From contig NZ_LGYE01000002.1 of the NCBI RefSeq assembly GCF_001262495.1, positions 672,368 to 736,367 of the forward strand: DNA of 64,000 nucleotides, in the 5' to 3' direction. The notes under the pieces are model-generated. The model worked only from the letters and a program-made list of their open reading frames with translations. It made no database searches and was not told where the DNA came from. The translations under genes were made by a program, and so were the position numbers. Below are positions 1 to 9,348 of this stretch, in pieces; positions within the stretch are counted from its first letter, which is position 1; each line of letters opens with the position of its first letter. Source of the stretch: Microbacterium sp. GCS4 (GTDB lineage: Bacteria > Actinomycetota > Actinomycetes > Actinomycetales > Microbacteriaceae).

Positions 1-822
1 GATGCCGTATGGCAGTCGCCCTGGGGCCAGGGCCGACCCGGCTGGCACATCGAGTGCTCGGCCATGTCCCGCCGCTATCTGGGCGACGAGTTCGACATCC
101 ACGGCGGCGGCCTCGACTTGCGCTTCCCGCACCACGAGAACGAGCTCGCGCAGTCGACCGCTGCGGGCCTCGGCTTCGCACGGTACTGGGTGCACAACGG
201 CCTCGTGACGGTCGGCGGGCAGAAGATGTCGAAGTCCCTCGGGAACTTCACGCTCGCCGCCGACGTGCTGAAGGAGCACGACCCGCTCGTGGTGCGCTAC
301 GCCCTCGCAGCCGCGCACTACCGATCGAGCCTCGACCTCACGGCGTCGTCCTGGACCGAGGCGGAGGCGGCCCTGGGGCGCATCGGCGGGTTCCTGCAGC
401 GGGTCGGCCGCATCGCGGGCGGCGGCATCGGCTACTTCGTGGGGCAGAGCCTGCCCGCGCCCTTCACAGAGGCGATGGACGACGACCTCGGCGTGCCCCA
501 GGCACTGGCCGTGCTGCACGAGACCGTGCGGGCCGGCAACTCCGCACTCGACTCCGGCGACACGGATGCCGCGCTGGACGCGGCCCGCGCCGTGCTCGCG
601 ATGACCTCGGTGCTGGGGCTCGTGCCGTCCTCCGCGTCGACGGCATCCACCGCTCACGCGACGGCGTTGGACTCGCTCGTGCAGGAGATGATCACGCAGC
701 GCGCGCAGGCGCGCGCCGACAAGGACTGGGCGGCGGCGGATCGCATCCGTGACGCGATCGCCGCCGCAGGAATCACGCTGGAGGACACTCCAGCCGGAAC
801 TCATTGGAGTATCGATGGCTAA
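1..822 (+). CDS. cysS: cysteinyl-tRNA synthetase, C-terminal part
   Basis: Charges tRNA-Cys with cysteine in the cytoplasm (class I aminoacyl-tRNA synthetase). The frame is open from the first base, so the N-terminal half, including the HIGH signature, lies outside the window. Visible are the PGWHIECSAMS segment, which helps bind the substrate and zinc, then the HGGGLDL and FPHHENE motifs and the KMSKS loop (QKMSKSLGNF), followed by the helical anticodon-binding DALR-type region. The stop codon TAA at 820-822 overlaps the start of rlmB at 815, so the two genes are translationally coupled. The cysS-rlmB order is common in actinobacteria. The identification is firm; only the missing 5' part limits it. 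Confidence 0.97.
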   Translation, partial: DAVWQSPWGQGRPGWHIECSAMSRRYLGDEFDIHGGGLDLRFPHHENELAQSTAAGLGFARYWVHNGLVTVGGQKMSKSLGNFTLAADVLKEHDPLVVRYALAAAHYRSSLDLTASSWTEAEAALGRIGGFLQRVGRIAGGGIGYFVGQSLPAPFTEAMDDDLGVPQALAVLHETVRAGNSALDSGDTDAALDAARAVLAMTSVLGLVPSSASTASTAHATALDSLVQEMITQRAQARADKDWAAADRIRDAIAAAGITLEDTPAGTHWSIDG

Positions 823-1819
823 GCCAGGCAACCCCTCAGCGGGCAAGGGCAAGAAGAAGGGCCCCACCAAGGGCTCCGGCGGCAAGGGGCGCAGCTCCCT
901 CGAAGGGCGCGGACCGACGCCGAAGGCCGAGGATCGCGCGTGGCACCCCGCGGGCAAGCGCAAGGCCGCGGCCGAGCGCTACGCCGCCGCGGGCGGACGC
1001 GGCAAGCCGGGCGGGCGTCAGACGTCCGGCGGCAACCCGAACCGCACGGCGCGTGTGAAGGACAACACGACCGACACCGAGACCGTCACCGGGCGCAACT
1101 CCGTGCTCGAGGCGCTGCGCGCCAGGATCCCGGCATCCGCGTTCTACATCGCGCAGCGCGTCGAGATGGACGACCGCGTCAAGGAGATGTTGTCGATCGC
1201 GACCAACCGCGGTATCCCGGTGCTCGAGGTCACGCGTCAGGAGCTCGACCGCATGGCCGGCTTCGACGGCGTGCACCAGGGCGTCGCGATCAAGGTGCCG
1301 CCCTACGAGTACGCGCACCCGCAGGATCTCCTCGAGCAGGTCATCGACAAGGGCGAGGTACCGCTGTTCGTGGCGCTCGACGGCATCACCGACCCGCGCA
1401 ACCTCGGGGCGATCATCCGCTCCACCGGTGCCTTCGGCGGACATGGCCTGATCCTTCCGCAGCGTCGCTCGGCCGGCGTGAACTCCGCGGCCTGGAAGAC
1501 GAGCGCCGGAGCGGCCGCCCGGGTGCCGGTCGCGCTGGCCTCGAACCTCACGACGCAGCTCAAGGAGTTCAAGAAGCAGGGCGTGTTCGTGCTCGGCCTT
1601 GACGGCGACGGGGACGTGCTGCTGCCTGACCTGCAGCTCGCCGACCGGCCCGTCGTGATCGTCACGGGATCCGAGGGCAAGGGCCTCTCGCGCCTCGTCG
1701 CCGAGACCTGCGACCAGATCGTGTCGATCCCGATCTCGGCCGTGACCGAGTCCCTGAACGCCGGCATCGCGACGTCCGTCGCGCTCTACCAGGTGTCCAC
1801 GATCCGCAACGCGAAGTAG
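815..1819 (+). CDS. rlmB: 23S rRNA (guanosine-2'-O-)-methyltransferase, TrmH/SpoU family
   Basis: Predicted SPOUT methyltransferase that 2'-O-methylates a guanosine of 23S rRNA (G2251 in E. coli numbering). The 334-residue protein has a basic, low-complexity N-terminal extension of about 80 residues (MAKPGNPSAGKGKKKG onwards), usual in actinobacterial RlmB. A substrate-binding domain follows (GRNSVLEALRA to about residue 165), then the SPOUT catalytic domain with the signatures DPRNLGAIIRS, GSEGKGLS and IPI-ESLNAGIATSVALY, which form the knotted SAM site. The ATG at 815 is chosen because it overlaps the cysS stop by 8 bases. An in-frame upstream ATG at 749 would lie deep inside cysS. Confidence is high for the family and good for the exact rRNA site. 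Confidence 0.93.
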   Translation: MAKPGNPSAGKGKKKGPTKGSGGKGRSSLEGRGPTPKAEDRAWHPAGKRKAAAERYAAAGGRGKPGGRQTSGGNPNRTARVKDNTTDTETVTGRNSVLEALRARIPASAFYIAQRVEMDDRVKEMLSIATNRGIPVLEVTRQELDRMAGFDGVHQGVAIKVPPYEYAHPQDLLEQVIDKGEVPLFVALDGITDPRNLGAIIRSTGAFGGHGLILPQRRSAGVNSAAWKTSAGAAARVPVALASNLTTQLKEFKKQGVFVLGLDGDGDVLLPDLQLADRPVVIVTGSEGKGLSRLVAETCDQIVSIPISAVTESLNAGIATSVALYQVSTIRNAK

Positions 1820-1829
1820 GAGAGACCTC

Positions 1830-2471
1830 ATGGCCCGCATCGTCGTCCTCGGAGGGACCGGCTACGCCGGGAAGCACATCGTCACGGAGGCGGTGAGCCG
1901 CGGGCACGATGTCATCGCGATCTCGCGCTCGGTCCCGGAGGACGCCGTCGACGGCGCGTCGTATGTGCAGGGCTCCGCTCTCGACATCGCCTCGCTCGCG
2001 AACGCGTTCGACGGCGCGGATGCCGTCGTCTCGGCGCTGTCGCCGCGCGGCGACATGACCGACCGCGTGCTCGAGGCGCTGCAGAACGTGATCGCCGAGC
2101 TCGCCGACACCTCGACGCGTCTCGGCGTCGTCGGGGGAGCGGGCGGGAGCCTCGTCGCCCCGGGCGGCCCGCGGCTGTTCGACCTCGACTTCCCCGAGGA
2201 GTACAAGCACGAGGCCCAGGTCGGCATCGACTCGCTCGCGCTCCTCGAGCAGACGGATGCCGGACTGGACTGGTTCTTCATCCACCCGGCCGAGGTCTTC
2301 GGTCCGTGGGCCGAGGGCGAGCGCACCGGCCACTACCGCGACGGCGGCGACGTGCTCGTGCGCGACGCCGACGGGAAATCCTTCATCTCGGGTGCGGACT
2401 TCGCGGTCGCGGTCGTCGACGAGATCGAGCAGGGCAACCACCGCCGCGAGCGGTTCACGGTCGGCTACTGA
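1830..2471 (+). CDS. NAD(P)H-binding oxidoreductase (atypical SDR)
   Basis: A 213-residue Rossmann-fold protein of the NmrA/atypical short-chain dehydrogenase type. The dinucleotide-binding motif is at the N-terminus (VVLGGTGYAGKHI, residues 5-17), followed by a segment that tests whether the region is a flavin reductase or anhydrosialic-type fold (RPLFDLDFPEEY-like at about residue 115). There is no clear YxxxK catalytic pair, so the reaction is unknown; relatives are often annotated NAD-dependent epimerase or NAD(P)H-binding protein. The start has a Shine-Dalgarno sequence (GGAGAG) 6 bases upstream, 10 bases after rlmB, so it probably ends the cysS-rlmB operon. The next gene is convergent. 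Confidence 0.85.
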   Translation: MARIVVLGGTGYAGKHIVTEAVSRGHDVIAISRSVPEDAVDGASYVQGSALDIASLANAFDGADAVVSALSPRGDMTDRVLEALQNVIAELADTSTRLGVVGGAGGSLVAPGGPRLFDLDFPEEYKHEAQVGIDSLALLEQTDAGLDWFFIHPAEVFGPWAEGERTGHYRDGGDVLVRDADGKSFISGADFAVAVVDEIEQGNHRRERFTVGY

Positions 2472-2494
2472 CACGAGCCGACCGGCTCCGGGCC

Positions 2495-3802
2495 TCAGAC
2501 GAGGTCGCGCCAGTCGACCCCGTCGTCGTCCTCGTCGCTCACCGAGGTAGCGCCCGTGATGACGGGCAGGCTCATGGTCTCGGTGGGCGGCCCCATGATC
2601 GTCGCCTCGTCACGACGGTGGCGGAGCACCTCGTTGATGTAGCTCGTCAGCACCTCGGCCAGCGGCACCGAGCGCCCCTGCGCCTGCGACAGGTACCAGC
2701 GGTGCTCGAGCACCTGGTGGAACACCTCGGCCGGTTCGAGCTTGGCGCGCAGTTCGTAGGGGATCGCGCGCACGACCGGTTCGAAGACCCGGGTCAGCCA
2801 CTCGTGCGCGTACATCTCCTCATCCGCCCACTGCTTGGTGGAGCGGGCGCGGAACTCGTCGAGGTCGTTCAGCAGCCGCCGTGCCTGGTTCTCCTCGACG
2901 TCGAGACCGGTGAGGCGGATGAGGCGCCGCTGGTGGTGTCCGGCGTCCACGACCTTGGGCTGGATCTCCACGACCGTGCCGTCCGACGTCGTCGACATCG
3001 ACATCTCGTCGATGTCGAACCCCAGGGCGTTCAGCCGCTCGACGCGCTCCGTGATGCGCCACGTCTCGGCAGCCGCGAACGACTCCTGCGCCGTGAGCTC
3101 GGCCCACAGCGAGCGGTACGACGACACGATCCCGTCGGCGATAGCGATCGCGTCCACACCGTGCTCGAGGCGTCCGCCGGCGGCGAGGTCCATGACCTCT
3201 CCGGCGATGTTGGTGCGGGCGAGGTCGAGGTCGTAGGCGCGCTGGCCGTCGGTCAGGCCCTCCTCGTGCAGCTCGCCGGTCTCGGCGTCGACCAGGTAGG
3301 CGGCGAAGGCTCCGGCATCGCGTCGGAACAGCGTGTTCGACAGGGACACGTCGCCCCAGTAGAAGCCCACGTTGTGCAACCGCACGAGCAGTAGGGCGAG
3401 TGCGTCGACGAGTCGGGTCGCGGTATCCGGGCGCAGCACGCGCGTGAAGAGCGCCCGGTACGGCATCGAGAACCTCAGGTGCGAGGTGACGAGGGCTGCG
3501 GGGAGCGGCTCGCCCTCGGCATCCGATCGGCCCGCGATGACCGCCACGCGGTCGACGCACGGGACGTCCAGGCGAGCGAGGTTGCCGAGCATCTCGTACT
3601 CGCGGCGCGCCATCTCATCGGTCGTCTCCTTGACGGCGACCACACGCCCCGAGAGGTCGGCGAAGCGCACGAGATGCCGCGATAGACCCTTCGGGAGCGA
3701 CACGATGCTCTCCGACGGCCAGGCGGCGAGAGGCGTCGACCACGGCAGGGCGAGCAGGCCGGGGTCGATCGAGCTCGCGGTGATGCGCAGCGCGTCGTGC
3801 AT
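2495..3802 (-). CDS. DUF4032 domain protein with kinase-like fold
   Basis: A 435-residue protein typical of actinobacteria. The N-terminal half resembles aminoglycoside/lipopolysaccharide kinases: a lysine in VVAVKETTDEMARREYE (about residue 57), a catalytic-loop-like segment (GFYWGDVSLSNTLF, about residue 148) and a metal-loop-like segment (YLVDAETGEL). The second half (about 220-390) is the DUF4032 region. It may phosphorylate a small molecule or a lipid-linked sugar, but no substrate is known and the HRD/DFG residues are not canonical. It is convergent with the upstream oxidoreductase and separated from the ABC ATPase gene by a terminator-like hairpin. The start ATG has a weak Shine-Dalgarno sequence (CTGGAG). 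Confidence 0.85.
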   Translation of the reverse strand: MHDALRITASSIDPGLLALPWSTPLAAWPSESIVSLPKGLSRHLVRFADLSGRVVAVKETTDEMARREYEMLGNLARLDVPCVDRVAVIAGRSDAEGEPLPAALVTSHLRFSMPYRALFTRVLRPDTATRLVDALALLLVRLHNVGFYWGDVSLSNTLFRRDAGAFAAYLVDAETGELHEEGLTDGQRAYDLDLARTNIAGEVMDLAAGGRLEHGVDAIAIADGIVSSYRSLWAELTAQESFAAAETWRITERVERLNALGFDIDEMSMSTTSDGTVVEIQPKVVDAGHHQRRLIRLTGLDVEENQARRLLNDLDEFRARSTKQWADEEMYAHEWLTRVFEPVVRAIPYELRAKLEPAEVFHQVLEHRWYLSQAQGRSVPLAEVLTSYINEVLRHRRDEATIMGPPTETMSLPVITGATSVSDEDDDGVDWRDLV

Positions 3803-3834
3803 GTGACTCCAGGGTGTGCGGGGGAGAAGCAGAA

Positions 3835-3867
3835 GCGGCGCGGGCGACCGAAGTCAGCCCGCGCCGC
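3835..3867 (-). terminator. intrinsic terminator-like hairpin after the ABC ATPase gene
   Basis: A perfect 11-bp inverted repeat (3835-3845 with 3857-3867, GCGGCGCGGGC and its complement) with an 11-base loop, placed 15 bases after the stop of the minus-strand ABC ATPase. The sequence after the stem on the minus strand is T/C-rich but has no clean U-run, so termination is inferred from position and stem strength. Confidence 0.6.
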
Positions 3868-3881
3868 ATCTGCGGTTCCGA

Positions 3882-4985
<1,104 letters not shown>

Positions 4986-5215
4986 TGTGTTTCTCCTTCA
5001 CCGGCAGGTACGTGCCGGACGATCCGTAGTGATAGAGCGGCGGTTCGACCCGCCGTGACCCCTCATCGGGTCGGATTCAGTATGGCAGAATCCGGGTCGT
5101 CTGGGTATTTCTCAGCCAGGCTGGTTAGCATCGTTGTCGGCCGTGATCGCACGGCGTGCGCCGCCCGATCGGCGCTCGGGGCCACCCTGCCCCACCGAGA
5201 CTGTCAAGAGGAACG

Positions 5216-6169
5216 ATGTCGAGCGACGAGACGCCGAACGTCCCCACCCCTCGCAATTCGCGCGAGGCGGTGCGGGAGAAGGCACAGAAGGTGCACGCCC
5301 AGCAGTCGAGGGCGCGCGTGATGCGACGAATCATCGTCGGCGCGATCGCTGTCGTCGCCGTCGGAGCGATCGGCACCGCCGTCACACTCGCCGTCTCCGC
5401 TCAGGTCTCCAAGCCGCAGCTCTCGCCGGGCGGCATGGACGACGACGGCATCCTGATCTCCGACGTCAGCGCGACCGTCGCGTCTGAGGACATGTCCGCG
5501 TCCCCCGCTCCGGACGCGACGGATGCCGGTGGCGAGGCCGCGCCGACCCCCGCGCCGACGACGTCGAGTGCCGTCGACATCCACGTCTACGTCGACTACC
5601 TGTCGCCGGACGCCGGGGAGTTCGAGCGTGCGAACGCCCGCCAGCTGGTCAATTGGATCAACGAGGGTGCCGCGACCGTGACCTACCACCCGGTCGCGCT
5701 GCTCACCGCCAGCTCGAACGGAACGAAGTACTCGCTGCGGGCCGCTGGCGCCGCCGCCTGCGTGGCGACGCACTCGCCGGCACAGTTCTACGCCTTCAAC
5801 CACGACCTGCTCGACGACCAGCCCGAGGTCAACAGCGACGGATACTCCGACGCCGACCTCGCGGACATCGCCGGTGCGGTCGGGTCGGACAACGTCAAGA
5901 GCGTCCGCTCGTGCATCGAGGACCAGGACTATGTGAGCTGGGCCAAGGAGGCCACGTCGCGCGCGCTCGAGGGTCCGCTCGTCGGCTCCGACGACCTCGT
6001 GCTCACCTCGGCGCCCATGATCGTCGTGAACGGCGAGGCCTACGTCGGCGCGCTCGACGACCCGGTGGAGTTCTCGCAGTTCGTCCTCACCGTGTCGAAC
6101 GACGCCTCGCAGGACGCCGCGACTCCGTCGCCGACGCCCACGCCGACCGCGACGACCCCCGCGTCGTAG
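5216..6169 (+). CDS. membrane-anchored DsbA-like thioredoxin-fold protein lacking CXXC
   Basis: A 317-residue protein with a basic cytoplasmic N-terminus, one transmembrane segment (about residues 40-62, IIVGAIAVVAVGAIGTAV), a Pro/Ala/Thr-rich linker, and an extracytoplasmic thioredoxin_4/DsbA-like domain (about 125-300: VYVDYLSPDAGEFE, then FNHDLLDDQP and the cis-Pro loop TSAPMIVVNGEAYVG). In active DsbA proteins the strand after VDY carries a CxxC. Here that place reads LSPDAGEF, so the redox pair is absent and only two distant cysteines remain. It is therefore likely a non-redox chaperone or binding protein. The start at 5216 follows AAGAGGAAC; an upstream in-frame ATG at 5156 lacks a ribosome site. 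The C-terminus is a Pro-Thr-rich tail. Confidence 0.82.
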   Translation: MSSDETPNVPTPRNSREAVREKAQKVHAQQSRARVMRRIIVGAIAVVAVGAIGTAVTLAVSAQVSKPQLSPGGMDDDGILISDVSATVASEDMSASPAPDATDAGGEAAPTPAPTTSSAVDIHVYVDYLSPDAGEFERANARQLVNWINEGAATVTYHPVALLTASSNGTKYSLRAAGAAACVATHSPAQFYAFNHDLLDDQPEVNSDGYSDADLADIAGAVGSDNVKSVRSCIEDQDYVSWAKEATSRALEGPLVGSDDLVLTSAPMIVVNGEAYVGALDDPVEFSQFVLTVSNDASQDAATPSPTPTPTATTPAS

Positions 6170-6211
6170 TTCGTCACCCTCCGGCGCCGCTCGCTAAGCT
6201 GGGTGGCGTCC

Positions 6212-6284
6212 GCCGACTTGGCGCAATTGGTAGCGCACCGTACTTGTAATACGGGGGTTACGGGTTCGAGTCCCGTAGTCGGCT
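6212..6284 (+). tRNA. tRNA-Thr (anticodon TGT)
   Basis: A 73-base cloverleaf: acceptor stem GCCGACT/AGTCGGC (6212-6218 with 6277-6283), discriminator T, anticodon stem CCGTA/TACGG with loop CTTGTAA giving anticodon TGT, and a T-arm containing GGTTCGAGTCC. No CCA is encoded. A single gene, 42 bases after the DsbA-like gene. Confidence 0.96.
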
Positions 6285-6368
6285 CTGTTCTTCGGATCGT
6301 CGCACGTCGAGTGCGACACACTCCGTCACACGCGAAATACCCAGCCCGCCACGCGGGTTGTCCCCGGT

Positions 6369-7322
6369 ATGACTCGCATCGGAACCAGTGACCTGTCCGT
6401 CTTCCCGCTCTCGCTGGGCGGCAACGTGTTCGGCTGGACGGCCGACCGCAATGCGTCCTTCGCCGTGCTCGACGCCTTCGTCGACGGCGGCGGTGACTTC
6501 ATCGACACGGCCGACTCGTACAGCGCGTGGATCGACGGCAACTCCGGCGGTGAGAGCGAGACGATCATCGGCGAATGGCTCGCGTCGCGGAAGCCCTCCG
6601 ATGTGGTCGTCGCGACCAAGGTGAGCCAGCATCCGGACTTCCGCGGCCTGGCTGCCGCGAACGTCCGCCGCGCCGCCGAGGCCTCCCTCACGCGTCTGGG
6701 TGTCGACGCGATCGACCTGTACTACGCGCACTTCGACGACGAGAGCACGCCGCTCGAGGAGACCGTCGGCGCGTTCGGCGAGCTGGTCGCCGACGGCCTC
6801 GTGCGCAACGTCGCGGTCTCGAACTACACCGCCGAGCGCATCCGCGAGTGGGTCGAGATCTCCGACCGGCTCGGCGTCGCCCGCCCCGTCGCGATCCAGC
6901 CGCACTACAACCTCGTGCACCGCAACGATGTCGAGGAGACGATCATCCCGGTCGCGCAGGAGTTCGAGCTCGGCCTCGTGCCCTACTACTCGCTCGCGAG
7001 CGGGTTCCTCACCGGCAAGTACCGCTCCACGGATGCCGAGGGGCAGTCCTCTCCGCGCGCGGGCGGCGCCGCCAAGTACGCGACCGAGGCCGGTCTGCGC
7101 ATCATCGACGCGCTCGAGGAGATCGGCGCCGCGCACGACGCCTCGATCGCCGCCACGGCGCTTGCATGGCTGCGCGCGCAGCCGACGGTCGTCGCCCCCA
7201 TCGCGAGCGCCCGCACGGTCGAGCAGGTCCCCGACCTCCTGGCCGGCGCCCGTCTCGACCTGACATCCGAGGAGGTCGCGGCCCTGAACCGCGTCTCGGA
7301 GTGGACGCCGGCAGCGAACTGA
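6369..7322 (+). CDS. aldo/keto reductase
   Basis: A 317-residue NADPH-dependent (beta/alpha)8-barrel oxidoreductase. Tetrad residues are visible: D in DFIDTADSYS (Asp and Tyr, about residues 48-56), Lys in VVATKVSQH, and a His-like position in DLYYAHFDDE. The cofactor site is the C-terminal SAR-EQV segment (ASARTVEQVPDLL). The motif set (FIDTADSY, SGGESETIIGEWL) is like YajO/Tas-family reductases. The substrate is unknown. It is a single gene after the tRNA; the next gene is convergent 7 bases away. No strong Shine-Dalgarno sequence or leaderless -10 box is seen directly before the ATG, so the start is the longest reasonable one. Confidence 0.92.
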   Translation: MTRIGTSDLSVFPLSLGGNVFGWTADRNASFAVLDAFVDGGGDFIDTADSYSAWIDGNSGGESETIIGEWLASRKPSDVVVATKVSQHPDFRGLAAANVRRAAEASLTRLGVDAIDLYYAHFDDESTPLEETVGAFGELVADGLVRNVAVSNYTAERIREWVEISDRLGVARPVAIQPHYNLVHRNDVEETIIPVAQEFELGLVPYYSLASGFLTGKYRSTDAEGQSSPRAGGAAKYATEAGLRIIDALEEIGAAHDASIAATALAWLRAQPTVVAPIASARTVEQVPDLLAGARLDLTSEEVAALNRVSEWTPAAN

Positions 7323-7329
7323 GCCGGAC

Positions 7330-8028
7330 TCAGGACTCGGTCGGCGGCGCCTCGTCGTCGCCGACCAGTCCCAGACGGTGCGCGAGGATGACGGCATGGA
7401 TGCGGTCGCGCGCGCCCAGTTTGGACAGCACACGCCCCACGTGCGTCTTCACGGTCGACTCGCTCACGTAAAGCGCGCGGGCGATCTCGGCGTTCGTGAG
7501 TCCGCGCCCGATCTCCAGGAACACGTCGCGCTCGCGGTCGGTCAACCCCGCGGAGGGGTCAACGAGCGGGGCGTTCGCGCCCGACTGCTCGGCGCCGAGC
7601 TGCGGCGTCACGTGCTCGAGCAGCATCCTGGTCACACGCGGGGCGAGTGCCGCATCGCCGCGATGCACCGCACGGACGGCGGAGAGCATCTCCTGGCGGT
7701 GCGCGTCTTTGAGCAGGAATCCGCTCGCCCCGGCGCGGATGGCACCGAACGCGTACTCGTCGAGGTCGAAGGTCGTCAGCACGAGCACACGCGTCTGCGG
7801 ATGCTCGCGCACGATCGCCTCGGTCGCCGCGATGCCGTCGAGCCCCGGCATCCGGATGTCCATGAGGACCAGGTCGGGCGCGAGCGCGGCGGTCTGCGCG
7901 ATCGCGGCGTGCCCGTCGGCCGCCTCGCCGACCACGACCATGTCGGCCTCGGCCTCCAGCACCATGCGGAAGCCGAGGCGGATGAGCTCCTGGTCGTCCA
8001 CCAGGAGGATCGAGATCGGGGTGCTCAT
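7330..8028 (-). CDS. NarL/LuxR-type response regulator
   Basis: A 232-residue two-component regulator: receiver domain (residues 1-120; acidic pair in LLVDDQELIR, phospho-acceptor Asp in LMDIRMPGLDG, Lys in FLLKDAH) and a C-terminal LuxR helix-turn-helix (LTDRERDVFLEIGRG, YVSESTVKTHVGRVLSKLG). It partners the histidine kinase directly upstream: the start overlaps the kinase stop by 4 bases (ATGA). The ATG at 8028 is preferred because GAAGGAG lies 8 bases upstream; the longer reading would add 29 implausible residues. Together with the ABC exporter genes further upstream it is likely the regulator of that exporter. Confidence 0.94.
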   Translation of the reverse strand: MSTPISILLVDDQELIRLGFRMVLEAEADMVVVGEAADGHAAIAQTAALAPDLVLMDIRMPGLDGIAATEAIVREHPQTRVLVLTTFDLDEYAFGAIRAGASGFLLKDAHRQEMLSAVRAVHRGDAALAPRVTRMLLEHVTPQLGAEQSGANAPLVDPSAGLTDRERDVFLEIGRGLTNAEIARALYVSESTVKTHVGRVLSKLGARDRIHAVILAHRLGLVGDDEAPPTES

Positions 8029-9311
8029 GAGCGCTCCTTCGAGGCGGGGACGGGTGAGGGGTCGGTGGGGAGGGAGTCGGACCCACTTCGGGGGAGGACG
8101 GCGTGCAGCATCCATCGTCCGCCCGGCACCGGGGCGGAGACGATGCGCCCGCCCACGTGCGCCGCGCGCTCGGACAGTCCGCGCAGGCCGTACCCCGACG
8201 TGCCCTTCGTCCCGGATGCGCCGTCGTTCGCGATCTCGACGGTCACGTCGTCTGCACCGTGGGCGACTCGCACGGCGATCGCCGTGGCGGCGGGAGCATG
8301 GCGCATCGCGTTGGTCACGCCCTCCTGCACGATGCGACCCACCGCGTGTGCGACGGCGGGCGGCAGCTCCGCGCTCCCGCTCACCGAGAGCGTCACCGGG
8401 AAGCCGGCCCGCTGCGCGGTCGCGACCGTCTCGTGCGGCTCCGCAGGGGCCATCGGGGCGAGCGGCAGCGGGGACTCGGCGTCGCGCAGCACGCCGAGCA
8501 TCGACCGCATCTCGGTGAGCGCGCTGCGAGCCGTCTCCGCCGTGGCCGTCGAGGCCGCAGCAGCCTGGGCACGGTCACTCGTGGCAGCCGCTCCTTCGGA
8601 CAGGGCGACGATCACGGTCAGCGAGTGCGACACGATGTCGTGCATCTCGCGCGCGATGCGGGCGCGCTCCGCGGCGGCGGCGAGCTGGGCCTGCTGATCG
8701 CGCTCGACGAGCAGTTGACGTGAGCGATCGATCACGGCGGCGATGTAGCGCTTGCGGCCGCCGACGTTCACGCCGATGAGCGTGCCGATCAGCCCCAGCA
8801 CGAGCGCTGTGGCGACGGTGTTGATCGCGATCCGGAACGTCACGCCGCCCGCGAGCAGCATCAGACCCGAAAGGCTGGTGAGAGCCGCGAGCGCGGTGCC
8901 GAACCCGATCCAGGCCGTGCGCGTCGAGCGGTACACGGCCAACGAGTAGCAGGTGACGAACATCAGCGGCGTTCCCGCGGGCTGCGGTGCGAACAGCAGG
9001 AGAGCCTCGACCCCGAAGGAGGCGACGAACGGCACGAGGGGCGCCTGGCGGCGCCACATCAGCGTCACACAGGCGGCGATGATGGCGATCGGGGCGATCG
9101 CGGCGAACACGACGCGCAACGGCGAGGCGTCGCCCGTCTGCGAGAACGGAGCAGCGGGGAGGAGCGACAGCGCGAGGCACAGCAGTGTGATGAGGACGTC
9201 GGCGACGACCGGATGCCGTGCCCAGAAGCGCCGGAGGACTCCGGGGGGACGCGGCAGCCGCAGCTCCTCCTCCTCGCGGAGGGAGGCGCTGCGGCTGCGG
9301 ATGCGGGTCAC
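8025..9311 (-). CDS. sensor histidine kinase (NarL partner)
   Basis: A 428-residue membrane histidine kinase. Five or so hydrophobic segments (about residues 38-175) form the sensor. HisKA_3 follows, with the phospho-acceptor His in REMHDIVSHSLTVIVALSEG, then a HATPase_c domain (N-box EGVTNAMRHAP, G-box SGYGLRGLSERAAHVGG). It is coupled to the response regulator by an ATGA overlap. The GTG start at 9311 lies exactly six bases after a -10-like TAGAGT (9318-9323 on the minus strand), so it can be transcribed leaderless from its own promoter although it sits 37 bases downstream of the ABC permease. Confidence 0.93.
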   Translation of the reverse strand: MTRIRSRSASLREEEELRLPRPPGVLRRFWARHPVVADVLITLLCLALSLLPAAPFSQTGDASPLRVVFAAIAPIAIIAACVTLMWRRQAPLVPFVASFGVEALLLFAPQPAGTPLMFVTCYSLAVYRSTRTAWIGFGTALAALTSLSGLMLLAGGVTFRIAINTVATALVLGLIGTLIGVNVGGRKRYIAAVIDRSRQLLVERDQQAQLAAAAERARIAREMHDIVSHSLTVIVALSEGAAATSDRAQAAAASTATAETARSALTEMRSMLGVLRDAESPLPLAPMAPAEPHETVATAQRAGFPVTLSVSGSAELPPAVAHAVGRIVQEGVTNAMRHAPAATAIAVRVAHGADDVTVEIANDGASGTKGTSGYGLRGLSERAAHVGGRIVSAPVPGGRWMLHAVLPRSGSDSLPTDPSPVPASKERS

Positions 9312-9348
9312 GCGGCGACTCTACGCGGCCGTGCCGAGGAGTGCGCGC

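Noticed and set aside
2472..2494. Strong terminator between the oxidoreductase and DUF4032 genes
   Set aside because: Only a short GAGCCG/CGGCTC palindrome without room for a loop or T run.
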